Below are positions 21,373-30,190 of a DNA stretch of 64,000 bases, piece by piece. The stretch's first letter is position 1; every line of letters begins with the position of its first letter. Both the position numbers and the translations under genes were made by a program. Source of the stretch: JACCXG01 sp963750935 (GTDB taxonomy: Bacteria; Acidobacteriota; Vicinamibacteria; Vicinamibacterales; 2-12-FULL-66-21); assembly GCA_963750935.1 (NCBI GenBank), contig CAVVSR010000018.1:466121-530120 (forward strand), written 5' to 3'. The notes beneath the pieces are model-generated. The model was not told where the DNA came from. It did not search any database and was given only the letters and a program-made list of their open reading frames with translations.

Positions 21373-21413
21373 TTGACACTTTGTCGTGTCTCATTTACTT
21401 TGGGCTCGGAGGT
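21373..21413 (+). promoter_or_regulatory. Promoter, dyad and ribosome binding site for the membrane-XRE-phosphatase operon
   Basis: A perfect -35 box TTGACA (21373-21378) is followed after 17 bases by a weak -10 (TACTTT, 21396-21401). The dyad GACAC-N6-GTGTC (21375-21390) overlaps the -35 and spacer, where a repressor would block transcription. GGAGGT at 21408-21413 sits seven bases before the ATG at 21421 and fixes that start. Confidence 0.5.
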
Positions 21414-21420
21414 CACTGTT

Positions 21421-21883
21421 ATGACGCATCAACTCAGCAGTGGACGCGACCGCGGTTGGCCCTGGGCCTCGATCCTGCTCCTCGGCACGTTCGGACTCGA
21501 CAGCCCCGGCGCCCGCCGTTACCAGTACCCGAACGGGCCTCGCACTCCTCGGTTTCGTCCTCCTCTACCCGGCGTCGATGATGCTGCTCCCCGCGACCTG
21601 GATGTCGGCTGCGTGGTGGGTGCCGCCCGTGGTCGTCGGGGCTCTGTTCACGCTCATCGCGTACGAGATGTGGCGGTACATCTCCGGGCTCGACGAGATG
21701 TCGCGCCTGCTGCAATTCGAGGCGATGTCGGTCACTTACCTGGTGGGGTTCGCGGTCTTCATCACCGCCCACTTCTTCGCCGGGGCGTCCGGCTGGTCCT
21801 GGCAGGTCCCGGCACTCGCCTATCTCGGACTCGAGCTCGTTCGCGGGCTGGTCCTTGCCGTGCTCGCGCGGAAGTTCGCATGA
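21421..21883 (+). pseudogene. Small polytopic membrane protein paired with an XRE regulator, probable frameshift
   Basis: The strong Shine-Dalgarno points to the ATG at 21421, whose frame gives a first hydrophobic segment (WPWASILLLGTFGL) but then leaves the conserved frame. A single extra base before TRTGLALLGFVLLYPASM restores about 154 residues with four transmembrane helices. Without the shift the only other start is ATG 21440, which has no ribosome binding site. The last codon overlaps the ATG of the XRE gene (ATGA). Small membrane proteins of this kind often pair with XRE regulators; the role is unknown. Confidence 0.55.
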
Positions 21884-22134
21884 AGAATCGGCTCCACGTG
21901 CTTCGTGCAGAACGGCGGCTCACGCAGGCCGCGCTTGGCGATGCGCTCGGTGTCTCCCGTCAGACGATCAACGCCATCGAGACCGGCAAGTACGATCCCA
22001 GCCTGCCGCTGGCGTTCAAGATCGCGGCGCTCTTCGGGCAGCGTATCGAAGAGATCTTCGAGCCCGATGCCGAACCGCCGACCACGGCCGGCAGCGGCGA
22101 CCGGATGAGAGATGTCATCGAGCGCGCGTCGTGA
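21880..22134 (+). CDS. XRE-family helix-turn-helix regulator
   Basis: The 84-residue protein has a textbook Cro/C1 HTH of the YgzD type: LRAERRLTQAALGDALGVSR, QTINAIETGKYDPSLPLAF and IAALFGQRIEEIFEP. A short tail follows. It overlaps the genes on both sides by four bases (ATGA upstream, GTGA downstream), so three proteins come from one message. It probably represses its own operon through the GACAC-N6-GTGTC dyad. Confidence 0.92.
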   Translation: MKNRLHVLRAERRLTQAALGDALGVSRQTINAIETGKYDPSLPLAFKIAALFGQRIEEIFEPDAEPPTTAGSGDRMRDVIERAS

Positions 22135-23525
22135 CGGGCTCAGAACTTGCGGGCGTTCTGATCGGCGCGACGTTACTCGTCCTTGGTTGCGCCTCCGTGC
22201 TCGCCTCACTGCTGCGGCCACGGCAAAGCACACGGGTTCTGCTCGCGTTTGGCGTCTCCCTGGGGATCTACGGCATTCGCCTCCTGGCAGAGCAGCCGCC
22301 CGTCCGCTCGGCGTTCCCCCTGACACTTGTCCAGTGGCGCTATCTCATCGCCTTGCTGACGTACCTGGTCACCATCCCGCTGGCGTTCTTCCTCGCGAGC
22401 ATCATCGGGCCTGGCTGGCGAAACTCGAGCCGCGCGGTTGGGTACGTGGTCGCGCTGTTCGCCGTGGTGGCGATCGGCGCTGATATCGTTCTCGGACGCC
22501 CTGGGACAGCACTGCCAGCCAACAGCTGGCTGGTCCTGATCGTGATTGCCGTCGCCGTCGGCAACGTCCTCGTCCCCTCCCCTACACCTCACCGAAACAC
22601 GGTATTGACCGAGCGCATCGTGGTCGCTGGCGCGCTGACCTTTGCCGTGTTCGCCATCAACGAGAACGTCGGCCGGATCGTCCTCCCACGCACCCATACC
22701 GAGCCCATCGGAATGCTCGTATTCGTGCTCTGTCTCTCGTATGCCGTGGTCCGGGCTGCTTTCCGCGCAGAGGCGGAGTTCGCGGGCGTGCAGCGCGAGC
22801 TCGAAACGGCACGACGGATCCAGTTGTCGCTGCTGCCTCGCAAGCTCCCGGAGCATCCCGGGCTCGATATCGCGGCCCGGTTCGTGCCCATGACTGCCGT
22901 CGCGGGCGACATCTACGACGTCGTCTCTCTTGGCTCGGGCAGCATCGGACTGTTAGTCGCGGACGTATCGGGACACGGGATTCCGGCGGCGCTCGTCGCA
23001 TCGATGGTCAAGGTCGCGTTTGCCGCCGAGGCCGGTCATGCCGACGATCCCGCGGCCGTCCTGACCGGCATGAACCAGGCACTCTGCCGGCACCTGGAAC
23101 ATGCCTACGTGACGGCGGTCTACGCGGTCGTGAACACCGAGCGCCAGACCCTGACGATTGCAACGGCAGGGCACCCGCCGCCGCTGCTGCACAGGCAGGG
23201 TGAGACGTCGCGCATGGAGTACGACCACGGCGTCATGCTCGGGGTGTTCCCGGATGCGCAGTATGGGAATCTCGAGGTGATGCCGTTCGCCCCTGGCGAC
23301 CGTCTCCTGCTCTATTCGGATGGCGTTATCGAGGCCTGCGATCGCGCGGGCGAGTTCTTCGAGACCGACCGCGTCGCCCGCTGGCTTTCGGAAATCCCCC
23401 ACGGGTCGGCAGAACGGTTTGCGGAGACCGCGTTCAATGAGTTGGCGCGGTGGAGGGGCGGAGCATTCGAAGACGACGTGACGTTCGTCATCGCGGAGAG
23501 GACTCAGCGATCCCCGGTTGACTGA
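22131..23525 (+). CDS. Membrane-bound RsbU-like PP2C phosphatase (SpoIIE domain)
   Basis: The GTG at 22131 overlaps the XRE stop (GTGA) and gives a 464-residue protein. The N-terminal half (about 1-205) has six or seven transmembrane helices. A short helical linker (RAEAEFAGVQRELETARRIQ) leads to a SpoIIE/PP2C domain with AGDIYDVV, LLVADVSGHGIPAALVASM, TAGHPPPLL, LLYSDGVIEA and EDDVTFVI, which carry the metal-binding Asp residues. Such phosphatases act on anti-sigma antagonists or partner kinases. No anti-sigma factor gene is next to it. Coupling to an XRE/membrane pair is unusual. Confidence 0.92.
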   Translation: MTGSELAGVLIGATLLVLGCASVLASLLRPRQSTRVLLAFGVSLGIYGIRLLAEQPPVRSAFPLTLVQWRYLIALLTYLVTIPLAFFLASIIGPGWRNSSRAVGYVVALFAVVAIGADIVLGRPGTALPANSWLVLIVIAVAVGNVLVPSPTPHRNTVLTERIVVAGALTFAVFAINENVGRIVLPRTHTEPIGMLVFVLCLSYAVVRAAFRAEAEFAGVQRELETARRIQLSLLPRKLPEHPGLDIAARFVPMTAVAGDIYDVVSLGSGSIGLLVADVSGHGIPAALVASMVKVAFAAEAGHADDPAAVLTGMNQALCRHLEHAYVTAVYAVVNTERQTLTIATAGHPPPLLHRQGETSRMEYDHGVMLGVFPDAQYGNLEVMPFAPGDRLLLYSDGVIEACDRAGEFFETDRVARWLSEIPHGSAERFAETAFNELARWRGGAFEDDVTFVIAERTQRSPVD

Positions 23526-23545
23526 GGTGATGCGGTTGAACGCCG

Positions 23546-26332
23546 TCACTTCGGCACCGGCACGTCGCCGAGCGCAGGGCTGCCAAAGGCAACCGGTCCG
23601 AATGATCCGGACGCGGATCCAAAGCCGAACCACTCGCCGGTGCTGCCGCGATAGACCGCGAGATCAGCCGTGCCGTCGCCGTCGTAGTCTGCCGGCACCG
23701 GCACGTCGCCAAGTTCGGGCGCACCGAAGCGCAGCGGCCCGCGGAAGCCCATGCTCGACCCGAAGATGAACCAGTCTCCGCTCGACTTGCGGTAGACCGC
23801 GACGTCCGCGCGGCCGTCGCCATCGTAGTCCCTGGGCACCGGCACGTCCTCCAGGTCGGGCGACCCGAACTGCAGGTGGCGGAGTCCCTCACGCGTGCCG
23901 AATATGAACCACTCGCCGGTCGGGGGCCGGTAGACGGCCAGGTCGAACACGCCGTCGCCGTCGTAGTCGGCCGGCACCGGAACGTCGCCGGACTCTGGCG
24001 AGCCGAACTGGTAGACGCCGCCCGCCACGAGCCATTGACCGGTCGTGCGGCGATAGAGCCCGAGGTTGGTGCCGCAGCCGAACGTCGAGTAGCGGCCGGG
24101 AACCGGGATGTCGCCGAGACCTGGATCGCCGAACGTGCGCACGTCGAGGGTCCCGCTGCCCGACAGCAGGATGGACCACTCGGCCGTCGACGTCCGGTAG
24201 AACGCCAGGTCGCCACGGCCGTCGCAGTCGTAGTCGCCAGGGACCGGAACATCTCCCGCGCCGGCGGCGCCGAACGTCGTGGTGACGAGCGCGGCATCCG
24301 AGGAGCGGCTGATGAACCATTGACCGGTGCTGCTGCGGAAGACGGCGAGATCCGCCCTCGCGTCATCGTCGAACGACGGCGCCGGAGGGTACCGCTTGAA
24401 GACACCACCGCCATCGGTCGCGGCGTAGAGCCGCGGCACTGCGGCGTCGCCGGAACCGCGAGTGCGCTCACCTGGCGAACGCCGAGCCCGTCGCTGTATG
24501 CGGACCAGCTCGCACCGCCGTTCGTGCTCTTGAACACGCCGCCGCCATTGGTGCCCGCGTAGAGCGTGTCGGCCTGGAGCGGTTCCGTCGCGATCGTCGT
24601 GACGGCGAGCGTCGTCAGGCCGGCAACGGCCGCCTGCCATGAGAGGCCTCCGTTGAAGCTCTTGCCAACGCCATTCGGGCCGCCGACGTAGAGGGTCGAG
24701 GGCACGAACGGATCGATCGCGATCGACGAGATACCTCCCTGCCCCATCGAGACCGGCAGCAGCGTCCAGGACACGCCGGCGTCGCTGCTCTTGTACAACT
24801 GCGGTGCGTCGGCATCGAAGCCGCCGCCGGCATAGACGACATTCGAAGACAGCGGATCGACGGCGACGACGCGCACGAAGAGGTACGACGTCTGCCATGA
24901 GACGCCCCCGTCGATCGTCCTGGAAACGCCGGAGTCGGAGGCTGCGTAGATCGTCGCTGAATCGGCCGGGTCGACCGCGATGGAGGTGATGCCACCGAAC
25001 GCGAGCGTGGCGAGATCAACTGCCACGTCGCTCCCGCGTCGTCGCTGCGGTGGATGGCGCCAAAGTTTCCAGGCTTGTTGAAGGCTCGGAAATTGAAGGT
25101 GCCGGCATAGACGGTTGCCGGTTGCGACCCGTCCACGGCCAGTGCGCTGACGTTGGTCAGGGCAGCGGCCGCCGACCAGGTGACGCCTCCGTCGGCGCTT
25201 CTGAACACGCCCGTCGACATCGCCGCGTAGACCACGTGCGGGCGCTTCGGGTCCACCGCGAGCGCGCGGATGACGGTGGCGACCAGCCCCTGGTTGACGG
25301 CGGTCCAGTGCACGCCGGCGTCATCGCTGGTGAAAGTACCGCCGTCCGTGGTGCCGGCCCACACCGTCGAGCCGGTCAACCGCGTCGCCGCCAGCGCCAG
25401 CACCGGGTACGACAGCGACGGCTCGCTCCAGGTGACGCCCCCGTCGATGCTCCGGCGGAGTCCCGGCTCGCTTCCCAGGTAGAGCGTCCCGGGGGCGGAC
25501 AGGTCAGCGACGAGCGCATACCCGAGACCCGGCACCATGGTGCCGCCGGTCCAGTTCGCGCCGCCGTCGGTGGTGCGGTGGATGACGGGCGCGCCCTCTG
25601 ATAGCGAGCTCGTAATCGACCGAATCGCGGCGGCGTATACCGTGGTCGGGGCGTGCGGGTCGATCGCCAGGAGGATCGCGGTGGCACCGAATCCGGCGAT
25701 CTGCTACGCCCAACTCAGACCTCCGTCGACCGACTTGAATATGCGATCGCCTACCGATGCGTACAACGTTGCCGCGCTGACCGGATTGATGACGATCGAG
25801 TGCACCCGGCCGGCGGGAAGACCAGTGTTTGCAGGCTGCCACGTCGCGCCGCCATCCGTGGTCTTGAAGAGGCCGGCTGGTGTGCCGGCGTAGCCGGCGT
25901 AGGCCACGGCGCCGGACGTGGGATCCACGGCGAGCGTCACGACCTGAGCCATGGGGAGCCCGGTCGACGATTGCGCCCACGACGCGCCCCCGTTAGCGGT
26001 CTTGAACACGCCGGACGGCGTGGCCGCGAAAAGGACGGACGCGTCGGTGGCGGCAATCGCCAGAACGCGAACGTCGAGGTCGGTCAGGCCGACGTTCATC
26101 GGCCGCCACACCGAAAACGCCGGTGACCGCTTGAACACGCCGGCGGTCGTGCCGGCATAAACGGATTCAGGCGCCGCGGCGGAGATGGCCAGCGCCCGCA
26201 CCACGCCCCCTCGGGGCCGCCGGGAATCCACAGGTCTCGAGCGACCGACCTGGTTGGCGCGATCAGCGGCAGGACTGCGACGAGGAGGGCGACTCTATAC
26301 CAGCGCGGGTGGGGGGAACCGTGCGGACACAT
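23546..26332 (-). pseudogene. Secreted BNR/Ycf48-like propeller joined to FG-GAP-like repeats, broken by indels and a nonsense codon
   Basis: The composite of about 925 residues opens with a signal peptide (RVALLVAVLPLIAPTRSVA) and then many BNR-type repeats of the form TVYAGT..GVFKSxDGGxSW, as in photosystem-assembly and sialidase-like propellers. The C-terminal third has FG-GAP-like repeats (GDVPVPADYDGDG..DLAVYR..GEWF) closely similar to those at 16133-18002. Lesions: a lost base near 26206-26210, an in-frame TAG at 25706-25704 (after GLSW-A), and frameshifts near 25015 and 24453. The TAG is probably CAG to TAG, because the frame continues into conserved repeats. No enzyme motif is visible. 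Confidence 0.75.
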
Positions 26333-26697
26333 CGATCACGTCCTTCCGTCGCGGGGGTGCCAGGGAATCGAGCTTTGTCCGACCAGTCGCAACGACCGCG
26401 CCATGGAGACCCGTCGATTCGTTCACCGCAGGACGAGGCTGATTGGAGCTGCGGGCGGTGCGTGACGATCAGCCGCGGGGAAAAGTCCGCATGCGGCCGT
26501 GAATCTCCGCACGGGACCCGCTGGCGAAAGAGCACCGATAGAACGACGGCGGCGTCCGGTACGGCAGAGCCCGCAACCAGTCTGGCCGTGCGCCGCCACG
26601 ATCACCTGAAGGAGGGGCAACCGCTGGCCCCAATAAACATCGACAGCGTCGGCGCGTCAGGTCAGACTGTGTTCTGCGAAAGATTAAGGAGGCTCCC
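26333..26697. other. Intergenic region without a supported gene
   Basis: This stretch lies between the divergent propeller gene and a small secreted protein gene. Short open frames exist but have no start signals or recognisable protein features. AAGGAGG at 26686-26692 is the ribosome binding site of the next gene. I see no tRNA or known riboswitch pattern. Confidence 0.5.
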
Positions 26698-27270
26698 GTG
26701 TCTGTTTCCTCCCTGCTGGTGATCGGCATCGCGGTGTTGTCAGCGGCGACCGGCGTCGCGCAGACCTCTGGGAGCGCCGCTGCCCCGGAGAACTTCAGCG
26801 CCACCGTCCAGATCAAGACGGCGTCCGGCCCCATATCCGCCACCATCCAGATCCGCATCAGCCGCTTCACGCCAGATTTCGATCGCAAACTGCTCGACGA
26901 CGCGCTTCGGCAGGGCGGGTACGCATCTTTCGTGACGGCATTGCGCCGGGCCCCCGAGGTCGGAACGGTAGCGGCCGGCGACAGCCAGTTCACGATTCGC
27001 CTGGCCAGCGAACGCAAGACCGACAAGGGCCGGACGATTGTGATCGTCACCGACAAGCCGGTGTTCTTCGTCGGAGGCGCGCGCAAGGATGCCAAGCCGC
27101 GTACCGGCTACGAAACGGCCCTGATACAGCTACAGGTGGACGATGCCGGAACTGGCACCGGGACGATGGCGGCAGCGGCGCGCGTCAAACCAGACGGCGA
27201 GGGAGGCGTGCGCATCGACAATTACGCCGAAGAGCCCCTCGAGCTGAAAGTGACACGGCAGAAACCGTGA
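26698..27270 (+). CDS. Secreted protein of unknown function
   Basis: The 190-residue product starts at a GTG with a strong Shine-Dalgarno five bases upstream. A signal peptide (about 1-21, ending GVAQ) is followed by a mixed alpha/beta domain: ATVQIKTASGPISATIQIRI, FDRKLLDDALRQGGYASFVT and GRTIVIVTDKPVFFVGGARK, ending in DNYAEEPLELKVTR. It has no Cys and no catalytic pattern I recognise. Similar small secreted proteins occur in Acidobacteriota. The gene is convergent with the enolase-superfamily gene downstream. Confidence 0.75.
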   Translation: MSVSSLLVIGIAVLSAATGVAQTSGSAAAPENFSATVQIKTASGPISATIQIRISRFTPDFDRKLLDDALRQGGYASFVTALRRAPEVGTVAAGDSQFTIRLASERKTDKGRTIVIVTDKPVFFVGGARKDAKPRTGYETALIQLQVDDAGTGTGTMAAAARVKPDGEGGVRIDNYAEEPLELKVTRQKP

Positions 27271-27282
27271 AGGGCTGGGAGT

Positions 27283-27301
27283 CGCGACGCAGCACGTCGC
27301 G
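27283..27301. terminator. Weak hairpin between convergent genes
   Basis: CGCGAC (27283-27288) and GTCGCG (27296-27301) can pair around a seven-base loop in the 55-bp gap between convergent genes. There is no U-tract. It is a candidate only. Confidence 0.25.
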
Positions 27302-27325
27302 TTGATTCAACAGGGATCCACAGCG

Positions 27326-28711
27326 CTACCAGTGCGTCAGCGATCCGTCCGGCCGCCGGTGCGTCACACCCGGGACACCTTCGGTCATCGCCTCGATGAA
27401 CGTCAGCTGCTTTTCGTCGACCGTCACGCCAAGCCCGGGGCGATCGTTTGGCCACACCTTGCCGTCCCTGCACTCGAGGAACTCGGGCATGTACGGTACC
27501 GGGCGCTCGCCCTGGTTGTATTCCAGGAGGACCTGACCGGGGAACGCCATCATCGTGTGCATGTGGCCGGCGGTCGCGATTGGACCGGTGAAGTGCGGCA
27601 CGATGCCGACCTTGTGCGTGTCGCAGACGGCCATGATCTTGAGCATCTCGGTGATGCCGCCGACGTTCGGCAGCGACGCGCGCGCGAAGTCGATGTCGCG
27701 CTGCTCCACCAGCGGACTGAACTCGGCCCTCGTCCCCCACTCCTCGCCGGGCGCCAGCGGCACGGTCGTCAACAGCCGCAGCTTCGGAATCTGCGTGCGG
27801 AACTGCTCCTCGCGTACCGGGTCTTCGACGCAAAACGGGCGATACGGCTCCATCAGCCGGCAGACTTCCACCGCCTCGTGGAAGTCGAACTTCTGGTGCA
27901 GGTCGATCATCCAGTTGCCGTCAGGTCCGACGCCGTCGCGGATCTGCTCGACCGCCTGAATGATCTGGCGGATGCGCGATCTCGAATCGAAGGTCGAACC
28001 TCCCCTGCCACCGCCGCGTCCTCCGCCGCCTCGCCCGCCTGCCGCAGCGCCGCCGGCCGCACCCCCTCCAGCGCGACCGGTGCTCGGCAGGATTCCGCCA
28101 TCCACGCGGTAGACGCGATAGCCGGCCTTCATCGTCGCCGCCGCACGCTCCTGCAACCCCATGGCGGCGGCGTCTTCCGGCGGCACGAGCCCCTGGGGCA
28201 TGCCTGACGTCGCGTACAGCTCGATGTGCTCGCGCGCCTTGCCGCCGAACAACTGATAGAGCGGCGCGTTCAGCGCCTTGCCCTTGATGTCCCAGAGCGC
28301 CAGGTCGATGGCGCCGAGCGCGTGCAGCCGCTCCTTGCCCGGAGAGTAGAACCCGTCCATGAACGCCGCCTGCCAGATCATCTCGGTGTCGAACGCGTTC
28401 TTCCCGATCACGCTTCGCGCGACGTTGCGGACGGTGTCGGGAGATCCGCCCTGGCCGATGCCGGTGATCCCGGCGTCGGTATCGACGAACACGACCATAT
28501 TGCTTTGCGGGAACGCCTGCGGTCCGTTCGGGTTGTAGTTCGGCGGATAGAAAATGCGGATCTTCGTGACTTTCGTCGGCGGGAGCCGCGCTTGCGCCCG
28601 CGCCAGAGGGGCGGACTTTGGCGGCGCTGCAGCGGCCGCGGCCGAACCGGTGACGAACGCGCCGACGACACCAGTCAGAGATTTGGTGAAGCCCCTGCGA
28701 TTCATGTCCAT
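27326..28711 (-). CDS. Tat-exported enolase-superfamily (mandelate racemase/dehydratase-like) enzyme with a Gly/Arg-rich loop
   Basis: The start at 28711 is fixed by GGAGG four bases upstream and gives a 461-residue protein with a Tat signal (NRRGFTKSLTGVVGAF). The fold is N-terminal capping domain plus (beta/alpha)7-beta barrel: LWDIKGKALNAPLYQLFGGK, metal ligands Asp 270 (MIDLH, with His 272), Glu 296 (CVEDPV) and Glu 323/324 (PGEEWG), and catalytic-type His 373 (VPHFTG). These suit a D-galactonate or mannonate dehydratase-like reaction. Residues about 211-240 are a Gly/Arg-rich insertion ahead of the barrel Asp. It is divergent from the esterase genes, with a LacI-type operator between. 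Confidence 0.85.
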   Translation of the reverse strand: MDMNRRGFTKSLTGVVGAFVTGSAAAAAAPPKSAPLARAQARLPPTKVTKIRIFYPPNYNPNGPQAFPQSNMVVFVDTDAGITGIGQGGSPDTVRNVARSVIGKNAFDTEMIWQAAFMDGFYSPGKERLHALGAIDLALWDIKGKALNAPLYQLFGGKAREHIELYATSGMPQGLVPPEDAAAMGLQERAAATMKAGYRVYRVDGGILPSTGRAGGGAAGGAAAGGRGGGGRGGGRGGSTFDSRSRIRQIIQAVEQIRDGVGPDGNWMIDLHQKFDFHEAVEVCRLMEPYRPFCVEDPVREEQFRTQIPKLRLLTTVPLAPGEEWGTRAEFSPLVEQRDIDFARASLPNVGGITEMLKIMAVCDTHKVGIVPHFTGPIATAGHMHTMMAFPGQVLLEYNQGERPVPYMPEFLECRDGKVWPNDRPGLGVTVDEKQLTFIEAMTEGVPGVTHRRPDGSLTHW

Positions 28712-28788
28712 ACGTCCTCCAGTGCGATGACGCGGCGAGAGTCCATGGTTTGGCGAAGGGCTGTAGATTATCGATTTTTTCCGTTGTG

Positions 28789-28802
28789 TGGAAGCGGTTC
28801 CA
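28789..28802. promoter_or_regulatory. LacI-family-type operator in front of the carbohydrate locus
   Basis: TGGAAGCGGTTCCA has 5-bp inverted arms (TGGAA/TTCCA) and the central CG typical of LacI/PurR-family operators. It lies in the 179-bp divergent region between the enolase-superfamily gene and the first esterase. It differs by a single base from the reverse complement of 37216-37229. Confidence 0.6.
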
Positions 28803-28890
28803 GTGCTATCGTCCGCGGCCGGATGGGTGGAGAGGACCACGCCGCGCAAACAGGGGCGAAACCGAGATCCCCGGAAACGAGAGGAGAGCC

Positions 28891-30135
28891 GTGCCGATCC
28901 GTATCCTGCTGACAATGCTGGTGTGCGCAGGCGTGTGGGCCGGTCCCCGCGCCTCGGAACAGCCTCCCGCCGATTGCAGACCAAATCCCCTGAACATCCC
29001 TGGCGCTCCCTATCCCTGCATCTATCCGGACAACCGAGTCCTGTTTCGCGTGGCTGCACCGGACGCGCAGAAGGTGCGCGTGCGACTGGGTCAGGGCTTC
29101 GATATGAGCAAGGAAGCGGATGGGCTGTGGTACGCCACGACCACGCCGCAAGTGGTCGGGTTCCATTACTACAGCCTGGCGATCGATGGCGCCGTCATCG
29201 CGGATCCGGCGACACGGACGTTCTTCGGCTCGGGTTGGTACAACAGCGCCATCGAGGTGCCCGAGCCCACGGCCGACGCCGACTACTACGGCCTGAAGGA
29301 CGTGCCGCGGGGGACGGTACGACAGCAGTGGTACCTGTCGAAGGTGACGGGGACCTGGCGTCGCGCCTACGTCTACACGCCGCCGGGCTACGACACCAAC
29401 GCGAAGATGAAGTATCCGGTGCTGTATCTGCTGCACGGGTGGGGAGAGAACGAGCAAGGCTGGCACGCGCAGGGGCACGTCGACGTCATCATGGACAACC
29501 TGATCGCGGAGAAAAAGGCCAGGCCCATGATCATCGTCATGGACAACCTGAACGCGGTGAAGCCGGGCGAGAGCGCATCCCTCTACTTCGCGCGCGGATC
29601 GATCACGCAGGCCGTTCCCCAGCCTCCGCAACCGGCGGGCGCTCCGCCGGCGGGCCGAGCCGCAGGTCCCGGGCGCGGCGGCCGCGGCTCGTTGGCGAGC
29701 TCCGTTTTCACGGAGATGATGCTGACCGATCTGATGCCGATGGTGGAGCGGTCGTTCCGAGCAGCCCCAGGCCGGGAGAACCGTGCGATGGCGGGTCTGT
29801 CGATGGGCGGCGCGCAAACGTTCGGCACCGCACTGGAGCATCTCGACAAGTTCGCTTACATCGGTGGCTTCAGCGGGAGCAGCGGCGGCCGCGGCGGGTT
29901 CGACCCGAAGACGTCCGGCGGCGGCGTGTTCGCCGACGCTGCCGCGTTCAACAAGAAAGTAAAGGTCCTGTTCCTGGGAATCGGGTCGGCGGAAGGACCT
30001 GGAACGAAGACGTTCAGCGAGCAGCTCACCCAGGCGGGCATCAAGAACATCTACTACGAGTCGCCGGGCACGGCGCACGAGTGGCTGACGTGGCGGCGCT
30101 GCTTCAAGGAATTCGCGCCGCTGCTGTTTCGATAG
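28891..30135 (+). CDS. Secreted CE1-like esterase with an N-terminal Ig-like (E-set) domain and a Gly/Pro/Arg-rich loop
   Basis: A GTG with GAGGAG four bases upstream starts a 414-residue protein. A signal peptide (about 1-21) precedes an E-set/CBM48-like domain (VLFRVAAPDAQKVRVRLGQG). The esterase-D/CE1 hydrolase fold begins at TYTPPGYD-type sequence (YVYTPPGYDTNAKMKYPVLY, LLHGWGENEQGW), has nucleophile Ser 304 in AGLSMGGAQ, and His in PGTAHEWLTWRR near 397. Residues about 242-269 are a low-complexity Pro/Ala/Gly/Arg insertion. Relatives act as feruloyl or acetyl esterases on plant polysaccharides. It leads a four-gene cluster with a second esterase, a cupin and a dehydratase-like gene. Confidence 0.88.
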   Translation: MPIRILLTMLVCAGVWAGPRASEQPPADCRPNPLNIPGAPYPCIYPDNRVLFRVAAPDAQKVRVRLGQGFDMSKEADGLWYATTTPQVVGFHYYSLAIDGAVIADPATRTFFGSGWYNSAIEVPEPTADADYYGLKDVPRGTVRQQWYLSKVTGTWRRAYVYTPPGYDTNAKMKYPVLYLLHGWGENEQGWHAQGHVDVIMDNLIAEKKARPMIIVMDNLNAVKPGESASLYFARGSITQAVPQPPQPAGAPPAGRAAGPGRGGRGSLASSVFTEMMLTDLMPMVERSFRAAPGRENRAMAGLSMGGAQTFGTALEHLDKFAYIGGFSGSSGGRGGFDPKTSGGGVFADAAAFNKKVKVLFLGIGSAEGPGTKTFSEQLTQAGIKNIYYESPGTAHEWLTWRRCFKEFAPLLFR

Positions 30136-30190
30136 ACGTACCGCAGTCTCCTTCGCCGGCTCGCGCAAACGAATATTTCGAGGAGTGACG

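Noticed and set aside
26333..26697. Possible riboswitch in the 365-bp leader of the secreted protein gene
   Set aside because: No recognisable conserved core of a known class and no terminator before the start codon.
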